From: Bog-756 sp963769765 | GTDB lineage: Bacteria; Actinomycetota; Acidimicrobiia; Acidimicrobiales; RAAP-2 | Length of the DNA stretch: 64,000 nucleotides | Direction: 5' to 3' | Assembly (NCBI GenBank): GCA_963769765.1 | Contig: CAVYNA010000003.1 | Coordinates: 434,001 to 498,000 of the forward strand | In this document: positions 26,968 to 35,601 of the stretch, one piece after another | Layout of the letters: each line of letters opens with the position of its first letter | How positions within the stretch are numbered: the stretch's first letter is position 1 | Translations under genes and position numbers: made by a program | The notes under the pieces: model-generated | Database searches by the model: none | The model's input: only the letters and a program-made list of their open reading frames with translations | What the model was told of the DNA's origin: nothing

Positions 26968-27521
26968 CGCATCGGACCTCTCCCCCGACCGGTCCACGGC
27001 GCGATCGACGACGAGAGCGCGTCCCAGCGTTCGAGCCATGCCGAACCGTCCGCGGACAGACGCACCACGCGTCGCTCGTCGTCGTCGTCGGCCGTCACGA
27101 GCTCGATCCGGAGCGCACCGCGCCCGAGCAAGGGGGCCGCGGCCTCTCCCCACTCGACCAGCGCGACACCGTCGTCGACGCGCTCGCCGAGACCGAGCTC
27201 GGCGATCTCGGCGAGCGTGTCGAGCCGGTAGACGTCGGCGTGGAGCAGTGTGCGGATCCCCCGGTCCCGCCCGGTGCACCCGCCCGGGTCGACGGGGTAC
27301 TCGCGCACCAGGGTGAACGTCGGGGAGGTGACCGGCTCGCCGACCCCGAGCCCACGACCGAATCCCTGTGCGAAGGTCGTCTTGCCCGCACCCAGGTCCC
27401 CCACCAGCAGGACCACGTCGCCCGGACGGACGAGCCCGGAGACGGCCGCGGCGAGCGCGCGCGTCTCCTCCGCTCCGTCGGTCGCGGCCTCGAGCGTGCG
27501 CGGCGCCTCGGAAGCGCTCAC
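26964..27521 (-). CDS. tsaE: t6A-modification ATPase TsaE
   Basis: P-loop ATPase that cycles the TsaB-TsaD complex. The 185-residue protein has Walker A LLVGDLGAGKTTFAQGFGRG, SPTFTLVREYP, the metal/Walker B region LLHADVYRLDTLAEI and ALVEWGEAA. The C-terminal tail of about 25 residues is longer than usual. GTG 27521 overlaps the udg stop by four bases. Confidence 0.95.
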   Translation of the reverse strand: MSASEAPRTLEAATDGAEETRALAAAVSGLVRPGDVVLLVGDLGAGKTTFAQGFGRGLGVGEPVTSPTFTLVREYPVDPGGCTGRDRGIRTLLHADVYRLDTLAEIAELGLGERVDDGVALVEWGEAAAPLLGRGALRIELVTADDDDERRVVRLSADGSAWLERWDALSSSIAPWTGRGRGPMR

Positions 27522-28087
27522 CCACTCCAGCCCAACAGCTGCTTGGCCCGGATCAGATCGGCCCGCATCTCGGCGACCACCACGCCGCCCGACCGCAGCG
27601 CCGCGGCCGGGTGGTAGGTCGGCACGAGGTCGAACGCCCCCATCGGGTAGGACCTGCCGCGCACCGAGGTGATCCCCTGGTCGGTGCCGAGCAACAGCTT
27701 GGTCGCGAAGTTCCCGAGGGTCACGACCACACTCGGCGCGATGAGCCGGAGCTGCTCGTCGAGATACGGCCGGCAGGCCGCGATCTCCTCGGTCTTCGGA
27801 TCGCGGTTGTCCGGGGGCCGACACTTGACCACGTTGGCGATGTAGCAGACCGAGCGGTCGATCCCGAGCTCCTCGGCCATCATGCGGTCGAGCAGCTTGC
27901 CCGAGCGCCCGACGAAGGGTTCGCCCCGGACGTCCTCCTCGCGGCCCGGTCCCTCCCCGACGAACACGAGCTCCGCGTCGGAGGCACCCACCCCGAAGAC
28001 GACCTGGGTGCGGCGCCCGCTCAGCGCGCAGCGGGTGCAGCCGGCGGCTTCGCGTGCGAGGTCGGCCAGTTCGGTGCCGGATCCCAC
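27518..28087 (-). CDS. udg: uracil-DNA glycosylase, family 4 (Fe-S)
   Basis: Removes uracil from DNA; family 4 enzymes carry a 4Fe-4S cluster. The 189-residue protein has VFVGEGPGREEDVRGEPFVG (motif 1, GExPGxxED), the motif 2 region VPTYHPAAALR, and four candidate cluster cysteines at about residues 17, 20, 89 and 105 (CTRC, KCRPPDN, ACRPYL). It opens the udg-tsaE-tsaB-rimI-tsaD run and ends in a GTGA overlap with tsaE. Confidence 0.94.
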   Translation of the reverse strand: MGSGTELADLAREAAGCTRCALSGRRTQVVFGVGASDAELVFVGEGPGREEDVRGEPFVGRSGKLLDRMMAEELGIDRSVCYIANVVKCRPPDNRDPKTEEIAACRPYLDEQLRLIAPSVVVTLGNFATKLLLGTDQGITSVRGRSYPMGAFDLVPTYHPAAALRSGGVVVAEMRADLIRAKQLLGWSG

Positions 28088-28138
28088 GGCCGCATGGTAG
28101 TGGCGCTCTCCGCCGGGTGACCCGGCCGCGCCCGTCCT

Positions 28139-29320
28139 TCAGGCGGCCGGTCCGGACGACCGGCCGATCCGGCGAGGGACGCGGGGCCCGATGTCGCAGA
28201 GGACCTCGTAGCTGATGGTGCCGAGGAGGTCGGCCCACTCGTCTGCTGTGATCTCGGCGTCGCCCTGGCGGCCGAGGAGGACGACCTCGTCTCCGACCTC
28301 GACCCCCGGCGCGTCGGGCGGACCGCACTCGACCACGATCTGGTCCATCGTGACCACCCCGGCCAGCGGTCGACGGATCCCGCCCACGAGCACCTCGCCG
28401 CCACAGTCGTACAGGCGCCGGGGCACCCCGTCCGCGTAGCCGACCGGCACGGTCGCGACGGTGCGGGCACCCTCGAGCGGCCGGCGGCGCCCGTAGGACG
28501 GTCGCTCCCCCGCCTCGAGCTCGCGCACGAAGGTGACCTGCGAGCGCAGCGAGAGCACCGGAGCGAGCCGCTGTCCGCCGGTCGCCTCGGCCAGCCGAGC
28601 GGCGAGCGGCGGGCTCGGCGCGAGGCCGTAGAGGCCGAGGCCGCAGCGCACGAGGTCACGGCGCGCCCGCGGGTAGGCGATCGTGCCAGCGGTGTTGGCC
28701 GCATGGGTCAGCTCGAACCGGATGCCGACTTCGGCGAGGGTGGCCTCGACGGTGGCGAACCGGTCGAGCTGGAGCTCGGTGTAGGCGTGGTCCCCGGCCT
28801 CCGCACCGTCGGCGACCGCCAGGTGGGTCCAGAGCGCGCCGGGCCGCAGCGAACCGGCGGCCGTGATGCGCTCGGCGACCGCTCTTGCGCTCGCAACATC
28901 TGCGCCGACCCGGTGCATCCCGGTGTCGACCTTCAAGTGGACCGCCACCGGCGGGCCTCCGGCCGCGGCCGCCGCCCGGTCGAGCGCGTCGACGGCTCCT
29001 GACGTGTAGACGGTCGGAACGAGCCGGCGGACCACCGCCTCTGCCATCGCGTCGACCGGGGGCTCCGAGAGGAGGAGGATCGGGGCGTCGACGCCCGCGT
29101 CGCGCAACGCGACACCCTCCTCGACCAGCGCGACCGCGAGCCACGTGGCGCCGCCGCCGATCGCGGCCTCCGCCACGGCGAGCGCGCCGTGGCCGTAGCC
29201 GTCGGCCTTGACCACCGCACAGAGCGCGGCCGGGTGGGCCAGGCGCGCGAGCAGCGAGGCGTTGTGCTCGACGGCCGCGAGGTCGATGTCGGCCCAGGCG
29301 GGCCGCCAGCCGTCAGCCAC
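28139..29320 (-). CDS. alr: alanine racemase
   Basis: PLP enzyme that makes D-alanine for peptidoglycan. The 393-residue protein has the cofactor lysine in LCAVVKADGYGHGALAVAEA, the barrel segments LKVDTGMHRVG and LTHAANTAGTIAYPRARRDL, and the C-terminal YGRRRPLEGARTVATVPVGYADG, GVVTMDQIVVECG. GTG 29320 starts eight bases inside the end of nnr. The gene order acpS-nnr-alr matches that in many actinobacteria. Confidence 0.96.
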   Translation of the reverse strand: MADGWRPAWADIDLAAVEHNASLLARLAHPAALCAVVKADGYGHGALAVAEAAIGGGATWLAVALVEEGVALRDAGVDAPILLLSEPPVDAMAEAVVRRLVPTVYTSGAVDALDRAAAAAGGPPVAVHLKVDTGMHRVGADVASARAVAERITAAGSLRPGALWTHLAVADGAEAGDHAYTELQLDRFATVEATLAEVGIRFELTHAANTAGTIAYPRARRDLVRCGLGLYGLAPSPPLAARLAEATGGQRLAPVLSLRSQVTFVRELEAGERPSYGRRRPLEGARTVATVPVGYADGVPRRLYDCGGEVLVGGIRRPLAGVVTMDQIVVECGPPDAPGVEVGDEVVLLGRQGDAEITADEWADLLGTISYEVLCDIGPRVPRRIGRSSGPAA

Positions 29321-30694
29321 ATCCCCCCCGGACCTGTCCGAAGGGCCGTGGCGTGGACAGCACTTCCGAGACGAGCTCGGGGAGATCGCCCGCGACCAGC
29401 CCCTCGGGTGCACCGAGCTCGGCCGCGCGGCCGTGCACGTGCGCGCCGAGGGCGGCCGACGCGTGAGCGGGCACGCCGCGCGCGGCCAGTGCGGCGATGA
29501 CGCCGGAGAGGACGTCCCCGGTGCCGGCGGTCGCGAGCCTGGGCGTACCCGATGCGGACAGCAGCACCTGCCCGTCGGGCCCCGCCACCGCGGTGGTCGG
29601 GCCCTTCAGGAGTGCGACCGCCCCGGCGGCCTCGGCGAGCGTGCGCGCGGCCGCGATGCGGTCCGCGCCCGGCGGAGCGCCGAGAAGCCGCTCGAACTCG
29701 CCGTCGTGGGGGGTGAGCACGGCCGGGGCTCCGGTGGCGAGCGGTGCGCCCCCGAGCCGGCCGAGGGCGAAGAGCCCGTCGGCGTCGACCACCACCGGTA
29801 CGGTCGCGCCCGCGAGCAGTCGGGCCACGTCCCCCGCCGTCGACGGCGACCGCCCGAGCCCCGGACCGACCACGACCGCGTGGCACCGCTCGGCGACCTC
29901 GAGGGCTGCGGCCGCCCACCCCTCGGCCGGCAGCGCCACCCCGACCGCCTCGGCCACCGGCAGGTCTCCGAGATCCGCCCCGGGGACGCCGAGGCGGACC
30001 ATGCCCGCGCCGGCCCGGTACGCGCCCCGGGCGGCGAGCCCCGCTGCACCGGTCATGCCCGGCGATCCGGCCACGACGAGGACCGCCGCGTCCCACTTGT
30101 TGCCCGCCCGCCTCCTCGGCGGCACGAGGGCTCCGTCCGCGTCCTCCATGAGCCAGAGCGACGGCTCCCCGATCGGCAGGCCGATGTCGGCCACCCGGAT
30201 CGCGCCCGCAAGAACCGCACCGTCGCCCTGGACCAGACCGGGCTTCAAGGCGACGAAGGTGACCGTGACGTCAGCCGCGATGGGCGATCCGCAGACCTCA
30301 CCGGTGTCGCCATGCACGCCCGAGGGGATGTCGACCGCGAGCACCGCCACGCCCCGTGGAACCGCCGGGGCGCGGTACTCGCCGCGGAAGCCGGTGCCGT
30401 AGGCCGCGTCGATCACCAGGTCGCACGCGGCGAGCGCGCCCCGGCTCCCGCGTCCACGACCTCGACCCGTGCCCCTCGGCGCGAGAGCAGACCGGCGGCG
30501 ATCCGGCCGTCGGCCCCGTTGTTGCCGCGTCCGGCGATCACCACCACGCGACGTCCGTACGCACCTCCGAGCAGGTCGAGCGCGGCACTGGCCACCGCCT
30601 GGCCCGCGTGGCCGACCAGCACGTCGAGCGGGGTCGACGCACTGGCAGCCGCATCGATCGCCTGCATCTCCGCGACGGTGAGAACGGGACGCAC
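29313..30694 (-). CDS. nnr: bifunctional NAD(P)HX epimerase/dehydratase, frameshifted
   Basis: Repairs hydrated NADH and NADPH. The N-terminal epimerase domain is readable from GTG 30694: VLTVAEMQAIDAAASASTP, VVVIAGRGNNGADGRIAAGL. After VVDAGAG the frame ends early, while the next frame gives ALAACDLVIDAAYGTGFRG and the whole C-terminal dehydratase domain: VAVLAVDIPSGVHGDTGE, VVAGSPGMTGAAGLAARG, LTPHDGEFERLLG, ATAGTGDVLSGVIAALAARG. Adding one base to the four-base C run (plus strand) at 30439-30442 restores a 460-residue fused protein of normal layout. The break is therefore most likely a consensus error; otherwise it would be a pseudogene. Confidence 0.9.
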
Positions 30695-30702
30695 GGGCTG
30701 GA

Positions 30703-31167
30703 CTAGGGCGCGCGGGTCGGGGCGGGCGCGGCGAGTGCCACCGTGATGGCGAGGGCCACCCGGTCGGTGTGGGTGAGCGAGAGGTGCCAGCGCACCGCCC
30801 CGGCGCGGGCGGCGAGCTCGACCGCGCGGCCGTGCAGGACCAGCGAGGGCGGGCCAAGTCCCTCGCGTACCACCTCGACCTCGGGAAACGCGAACGCCCC
30901 GAGCCCGACGCCGAGCGCCTTCATCGCAGCCTCCTTCGCTGCGAAGCGGGTTGCGACTCGGGGCACCGGGTCGTGGGCGGTGCGCGCATAGGCGAGCTCC
31001 GCGGCGGTGAGCACCCGCCGGGCGAGCCCCGGACGACGTGCCAGCACCCGGCGGAGCCGGTCGATCTCCAATGCGTCGATGCCGACCCCCACCACGCCCG
31101 CCCCGTCGAGCGCAGTGGTGGCCTCCTCGACGAGCCGTTCGACCACCGGAGCGATCTCGAGCGACAT
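30703..31167 (-). CDS. acpS: holo-[acyl-carrier-protein] synthase
   Basis: Attaches 4'-phosphopantetheine to apo-ACP. Conserved motifs GVVGVGIDALEIDRLRRVLA (metal-binding Asp) and ATRFAAKEAAMKALGVGLG (Glu/Lys), then WHLSLTHTDRVALA. At 154 residues it is longer than the usual 120-130 because of a leader (MSLEIAPVVERLVEEATT). ATG 31167 lies two bases after glmS; a GTG at 31173 would overlap it. Confidence 0.92.
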   Translation of the reverse strand: MSLEIAPVVERLVEEATTALDGAGVVGVGIDALEIDRLRRVLARRPGLARRVLTAAELAYARTAHDPVPRVATRFAAKEAAMKALGVGLGAFAFPEVEVVREGLGPPSLVLHGRAVELAARAGAVRWHLSLTHTDRVALAITVALAAPAPTRAP

Positions 31168-31169
31168 GT

Positions 31170-33056
31170 TCACTCGACGGTGACCACCTTTGCGAGGTTC
31201 CGCGGACGGTCGACATCGAGCCCGTGCAGGCGCGCCAGCGAGTAGGCGAACAGCTGCAGGGGCACCACGTCGACGATCGGGGCGAAGAAGTGCTCGGTCG
31301 CGGGGACCCAGAGGACCTGGTCGGCGTGGCGGGCCGTCTCCTCGTCCCCGTCGTTGGCGACCAGCACGACCGTCGCCCCGCGGCTCTTCACCTCTGCCAC
31401 GTTGCTCATCAGCTTCTCCCAGACCGGCGTGCGGGTCGCGACCGCGATCACCACCGTGCCGGGCTCGACGAGGGCGATCGGCCCGTGCTTGAGCTCGCCG
31501 GCGGGGAAGCCCTCGGCCCTGAGGTAGGAGAGCTCCTTCAGCTTGAGCGCGCCCTCGAGCGCGACGGGGTACCCGACCTGGCGGCCGATGAAGATGAACG
31601 ACGGCGAGTTCCGGCACGCAGCTGCCACCGCTTCCACGTCGGAGGTCCGCTCGAGCACCCGGGCGACCTTCTCGGGAAGGCTGCCCATCGCGGACAGCAA
31701 CGCCCGGACCTCGGCCGGCGAGCGCGTCCCGCGGACCTGGGCGAGGTAGAGGGCGAGGATCTCGAGCGCGGTGATCTGGGCGAGGTGGGTCTTCGTCGCG
31801 GCGACCCCGATCTCCGGGCCGGCCCGCGTGTAGAGCACCGCGTCCGACTCCCGGGCCATCGACGAGTCGACCACGTTGGAGATCACCAGCACCTTCGCAC
31901 CGAGCCGCGCGGCTTCGCGGACGGCCTGGAGGGTGTCGATCGTCTCGCCCGACTGGCTCACGCCGATCACCAGCGTGCGCTCGTCGAGGACCGGATCGCG
32001 GTATCGGAACTCGCTCGAGATGTCGATCTCGACGGGAAGGCGCGCCCAGTGCTCGATCGCGTACTTGGCCATGAGCCCGGCGTGGTAGCTGCTGCCGCAC
32101 GCCACCACGAAGACCTTGTCGATGGCCCGGAACTCCTCGTGGCTGAGCCGGACCTCGTCGAGCGCGAGGGTGCCGTCGGGCAGCAGCCGGTCGAGCAGCG
32201 TGTCGGCGACGGCGCGGGGCTGCTCGTGCATCTCCTTGCTCATGAAGTCGTCGTAGCCGTCCTTGGCGGCGGCGTCGAAGTCCCAGTCGACGGTGATCCG
32301 CGCGGGCACGACGACCGCGCCGTCGAGGTCGGTCACCGACAGCGTTCCCGGAGTGAGCTCGGCGATCTGGTCGTCGTCGAGCACGTAGAACTCACGGGTG
32401 AGCCCGAGGATCGCCGGGATGTCCGACGCGAGGAACGCGGCCCCGTCGCTCACCCCCATCAGCAACGGCGAGAGCCGGCGCGCCGCGACGATGCGGTCGG
32501 GCTCGTCGGCGTGGACCACCGCGACGGCGAACGCGCCGCGGACCCGTTGCAACGAGGAGCGCACCGCGCCGAGCAGGCCGCCGGCCGGGTCGGCGACGAG
32601 CTCGGACTCGATCAGGTGCGCGAGCACCTCGGTGTCGGTGTCCGAGGAGAGCCGGTGGCCCGTCGCGGTCAGCTCGTCGCTGAGCTCGACGTGGTTTTCG
32701 ATGATCCCGTTGTGGATCAGCGCGAGTCGGCCGGTGCAGTCCTCGTGCGGGTGGGCGTTCTCCTCGGAGGGCCTGCCGTGGGTCGCCCAGCGGGTGTGAC
32801 CGATGCCGGTCGACGCCTCGGCGGGAGCGCCCTCGGCACGCTTGACCAGGTCGTCGAGGGAGCGGGTCCCGTTGGCCGACCGGGCACGCCACACGGTCTC
32901 GCCGCACGACCCGCCGACCAGCGCGAGCCCGGCCGAGTCGTAGCCCCGGTACTCGAGGCGGGAGAGCCCCTCGACCAGCACGTCGAGCACGTCGGGCACC
33001 CCGGTGTCCGGCACCCCGTGCCCGCCCGCACGGGTGATGCCGATGATGCCGCACAT
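31170..33056 (-). CDS. glmS: glutamine-fructose-6-phosphate aminotransferase (isomerising)
   Basis: Makes glucosamine-6-phosphate, the entry to cell-wall amino sugars. The N-terminal amidotransferase begins MCGIIGITRAGG with the nucleophile Cys2 and includes GIGHTRWATHGRPSEENAHP. Two SIS domains follow (FVVACGSSYHAGLMAKYAIE, VSQSGETIDTLQAVREA, FIGRQVGYPVALEGALKLKE, PAGELKHGPIALVEPGTVVI), and the C-terminus ends in NLAKVVTVE. Length is 628 residues. It follows glmM by 72 bases, so GlmM and GlmS, two steps of UDP-GlcNAc synthesis, are co-oriented. Confidence 0.97.
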   Translation of the reverse strand: MCGIIGITRAGGHGVPDTGVPDVLDVLVEGLSRLEYRGYDSAGLALVGGSCGETVWRARSANGTRSLDDLVKRAEGAPAEASTGIGHTRWATHGRPSEENAHPHEDCTGRLALIHNGIIENHVELSDELTATGHRLSSDTDTEVLAHLIESELVADPAGGLLGAVRSSLQRVRGAFAVAVVHADEPDRIVAARRLSPLLMGVSDGAAFLASDIPAILGLTREFYVLDDDQIAELTPGTLSVTDLDGAVVVPARITVDWDFDAAAKDGYDDFMSKEMHEQPRAVADTLLDRLLPDGTLALDEVRLSHEEFRAIDKVFVVACGSSYHAGLMAKYAIEHWARLPVEIDISSEFRYRDPVLDERTLVIGVSQSGETIDTLQAVREAARLGAKVLVISNVVDSSMARESDAVLYTRAGPEIGVAATKTHLAQITALEILALYLAQVRGTRSPAEVRALLSAMGSLPEKVARVLERTSDVEAVAAACRNSPSFIFIGRQVGYPVALEGALKLKELSYLRAEGFPAGELKHGPIALVEPGTVVIAVATRTPVWEKLMSNVAEVKSRGATVVLVANDGDEETARHADQVLWVPATEHFFAPIVDVVPLQLFAYSLARLHGLDVDRPRNLAKVVTVE

Positions 33057-33128
33057 GGCACCGAAGGCTACCCGCCCGGGGTGCGCGGAGGGCTCCGGAC
33101 CGTGCCCGGGCCGGCTCCGGAGCGTGTC

Positions 33129-34496
33129 CTACCCTGCGGTCGCCGCGGCCGACTGCAGCTCGAAGGAGACCAGCGTGGAGAGCCGGTGGGCGATCTCCTC
33201 GGCGACCCCTTCGCCACTGGCTTCGACCATCACCCGCACCACGGGCTCGGTCCCGCTCGGCCGGAGCAGCACCCGCCCCGCGTCGCCGAGGCGGCCCTGC
33301 TCCTCGGCGACCGCCGACCAGACCGCCACGGCGCCCTCGAGGAGATCGGTGCTCGGCACCGGCACGTTGACCAGCACCTGGGGGACCCGGTGGACCAGGC
33401 CGTCGAGCAGCTCCGCCAGCGGCCGCCCGGCGCGCATCACCAGGTCGGCGAGGACCAGCCCGGTCAGCAGCCCGTCCCCGGTGGTGGCGAGCCGCCGGAA
33501 GATGATGTGGCCGCTCTGCTCTCCGCCCAACGAGATCCCGTCCTTGTCCAGCGCGGCCAGCACGTGGCGGTCGCCGACCGGGGTCTCCTTGACCAGGATG
33601 CCCCGCTCCTCCATCGCCAGACGGAACCCGAGGTTGGTCATCACCGTCACCACGACCGTATTCCCCGCGAGCTGCCCCCTCGAGCAGAGGTCGGTCGCGA
33701 ACAGTGCGAGGAGCTCGTCGCCGTCGACGGGATGCCCCGACCGGTCGACTGCGAGCAGGCGATCGGCGTCGCCGTCCAGCGCGAGGCCCAAGTCGGCGCC
33801 GTGCTCGACCACCGCCGCGGCAAGCGCACCCGTCGAGGTCGACCCGTACCCGTCGTTGATGTTGGTGCCGTCAGGCTCGGACCCGATCGCGACGACCTCG
33901 GCACCGAGCCGACCGAAGAGCGTCGCCGCGAGCCCCGAGGCCGCACCGTTGGCCGCGTCGACGACCAGCGAGAGCCCCTCCAGCCGACGGCCGTCGAGCA
34001 GGGAGCAGAGGTGGTCGAGGTAGCGGTCGTCGACATCGCCCTCGGTGACCACGCTCCCGACACCGTGGCCCTCGAGGCTGCGCGGACCCTTCACCGACGG
34101 GTCGAGCGTGCGTTCGAGCTCGTCCTCGATCGCGGCCTCGACCTCCGCGGACAGTTTGGCGCCGCCGGCCGCGAAGACCTTGATCCCGTTGTCCGCGAAG
34201 GGGTTGTGGGAGGCCGAGATCACGACCGCGGGGAGTCCGCGCTCGGCCGAGATCCACGCGAGTGCCGGCGTCGGGAGCACACCCACGTCGATCACGTCCG
34301 CTCCCTCGCTGACCAGCCCGGCGGAGAGCGCGGCCTGCAGCATCGGACCCGAGCGCCGCGTATCGCGGCCGATCACGAAGGCCGTCGCGGTGATGGTGCG
34401 GGCGATCGCGCGTCCGAGGGCGAGGACCAGCTCGGGTGTCAGTTCGGCGTTCGCGACACCCCGGACCCCGTCGGTGCCGAAGCGGGCACGGAACAC
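33129..34496 (-). CDS. glmM: phosphoglucosamine mutase
   Basis: Converts glucosamine-6-phosphate to glucosamine-1-phosphate. The 455-residue protein has RFGTDGVRGVANAELTPELV, the phosphoserine loop VVISASHNPFADNGIKVF, the metal-binding GLALDGDADRLLAVDRSG, the sugar loop GGEQSGHIIF and the phosphate-binding VLLRPSGTEPVVRVMVEA. GTG 34496 is four bases after rpsI ends, so glmM may be read with the rplM-rpsI unit. Confidence 0.97.
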   Translation of the reverse strand: MFRARFGTDGVRGVANAELTPELVLALGRAIARTITATAFVIGRDTRRSGPMLQAALSAGLVSEGADVIDVGVLPTPALAWISAERGLPAVVISASHNPFADNGIKVFAAGGAKLSAEVEAAIEDELERTLDPSVKGPRSLEGHGVGSVVTEGDVDDRYLDHLCSLLDGRRLEGLSLVVDAANGAASGLAATLFGRLGAEVVAIGSEPDGTNINDGYGSTSTGALAAAVVEHGADLGLALDGDADRLLAVDRSGHPVDGDELLALFATDLCSRGQLAGNTVVVTVMTNLGFRLAMEERGILVKETPVGDRHVLAALDKDGISLGGEQSGHIIFRRLATTGDGLLTGLVLADLVMRAGRPLAELLDGLVHRVPQVLVNVPVPSTDLLEGAVAVWSAVAEEQGRLGDAGRVLLRPSGTEPVVRVMVEASGEGVAEEIAHRLSTLVSFELQSAAATAG

Positions 34497-34500
34497 CCGG

Positions 34501-34896
34501 CTACCGCTTCGAGTACTGGGGCGCCTTGCGGGCCTTCTTCAGGCCGTACTTCTTGGACTCCTTCTCGCGTGCGTCCCGGGTGAGGAAGCCCGCCTTCTTG
34601 AGCGAGGCACGCAGCTCGGGATCGAGCTCGCAGAGAGCCCGCGCGATGCCGAGTCGGAACGCACCGGCCTGGCCGGACACACCGCCGCCGTCGATCGTCA
34701 CGTCGATGTCCCAGTTGGTCGTCGTGTCGGTCACCCGCAGCGGTTCGGTCACGATCATGCGGTGGGTGGCCGAGGTGAAGTACTCCTCGAAGGGAAGGGC
34801 GTTCACCTTGATGGCCCCCTGTCCGGGACGGATCCGCACACGCGCGACGGCGCGCTTGCGGCGTCCGGTGGTCTGGCAGATGGGGGCGGTGGCCAA
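34501..34896 (-). CDS. rpsI: 30S ribosomal protein S9
   Basis: Small-subunit protein whose C-terminal tail reaches the P-site tRNA. The 131-residue product shows QTTGRRKRAVARVRIRPGQG, VNALPFEEYFTSATHRMIV and the conserved end KKYGLKKARKAPQYSKR. It starts with TTG (34896) as no ATG or GTG precedes the conserved region. It follows rplM by 38 bases, the usual L13-S9 pair. Confidence 0.97.
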   Translation of the reverse strand: MATAPICQTTGRRKRAVARVRIRPGQGAIKVNALPFEEYFTSATHRMIVTEPLRVTDTTTNWDIDVTIDGGGVSGQAGAFRLGIARALCELDPELRASLKKAGFLTRDAREKESKKYGLKKARKAPQYSKR

Positions 34897-34934
34897 GGTG
34901 TGCTCCTCGTGATCGATCGTCGGTGCGCCGGAGC

Positions 34935-35402
34935 TCAGGCGCCACTGCGGGCGGAGGCCCGCCGGCGTGCGCCGGGCAGCTCGAGCGGCTCGGGGGACTG
35001 GGCGTCGTGCGGATGGTCCGCGCCGGCGTAGACCTTGAGCTTGGTGGCCATCTGCCGACCGAGGCGGCCTTTCGGGAGCATCCCGACCACGGCCGCACGC
35101 ACCACCTGGTCGGGTCGGTCCGCCAGAAGGTCGGAGTAACGGGTGGCCGTCAGGCCGCCCGGATAGCCGCTGTGGCGGTAGGCGAGCTTGTGCTCGGCCT
35201 TGTTGGCGGTCAGCACCACCTTTGCCGCGTTGACCACGACCACGTGGTCACCGACATCGACGTGTGGGGCGAAGGTCGGCTTGTGCTTGCCCCGAAGCAC
35301 CGAGGCCACCTCGGTCGCGAGCCGCCCGAGCACGAGCCCGTCCGCGTCCACGACCCACCAGGCACGGGTGATCTCGGCTGGCTTGGGGGTGTACGTGCGC
35401 AC
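34935..35402 (-). CDS. rplM: 50S ribosomal protein L13
   Basis: Early-assembly large-subunit protein. It starts GTG with RTYTPKPAEITRAWWVVDAD, then LGRLATEVASVLRGKHKP, VVVNAAKVVLTANKAEHK, YRHSGYPGGL and GMLPKGRLGRQMATKLKVYA. At 155 residues it is slightly long because of a basic/Ser tail (PGARRRASARSGA). First gene of the L13-S9 unit, behind a structured leader at 35435-35463. Confidence 0.97.
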   Translation of the reverse strand: MRTYTPKPAEITRAWWVVDADGLVLGRLATEVASVLRGKHKPTFAPHVDVGDHVVVVNAAKVVLTANKAEHKLAYRHSGYPGGLTATRYSDLLADRPDQVVRAAVVGMLPKGRLGRQMATKLKVYAGADHPHDAQSPEPLELPGARRRASARSGA

Positions 35403-35434
35403 GCGGGTTCCTTCGTCGTCTGTGGCGGGTCACG

Positions 35435-35463
35435 GTGCTCCGACCGTGGGCCTCGGTCGGCAC
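35435..35463 (-). promoter_or_regulatory. leader stem-loop upstream of rplM
   Basis: Arms of ten paired bases (GTGC plus CGACCG and their complements) with a two-base bulge and a seven-base loop, 33 bases before the rplM start. The position suits an L13 autoregulatory leader as known in other bacteria, but similarity to a known leader family was not tested. Confidence 0.5.
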
Positions 35464-35510
35464 GGCGACCCGTTCGGAAGGGCTTCCGTGCCTGGCGCCG
35501 TCGAACCGGA

Positions 35511-35533
35511 GCGGACGGGCAACGCCCGTCCGC
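35511..35533 (-). terminator. hairpin between truA and rplM
   Basis: Perfect ten-base stem GCGGACGGGC with its complement and a three-base loop, about 70 bases after the truA stop. There is no U-tract. Probably ends the rpsM-to-truA transcript or attenuates read-through into rplM. Confidence 0.6.
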
Positions 35534-35601
35534 CAGCCCGACCGGGCGACCGACGAGCTTAGAGCGGACGGGCCCCGACGGCAAGCCGCAGGGCACGGCG
35601 C

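Noticed and set aside
28112..28126. Six-base hairpin between udg and alr as terminator
   Set aside because: The stem is short and such GC hairpins are frequent by chance here; not strong enough to list.
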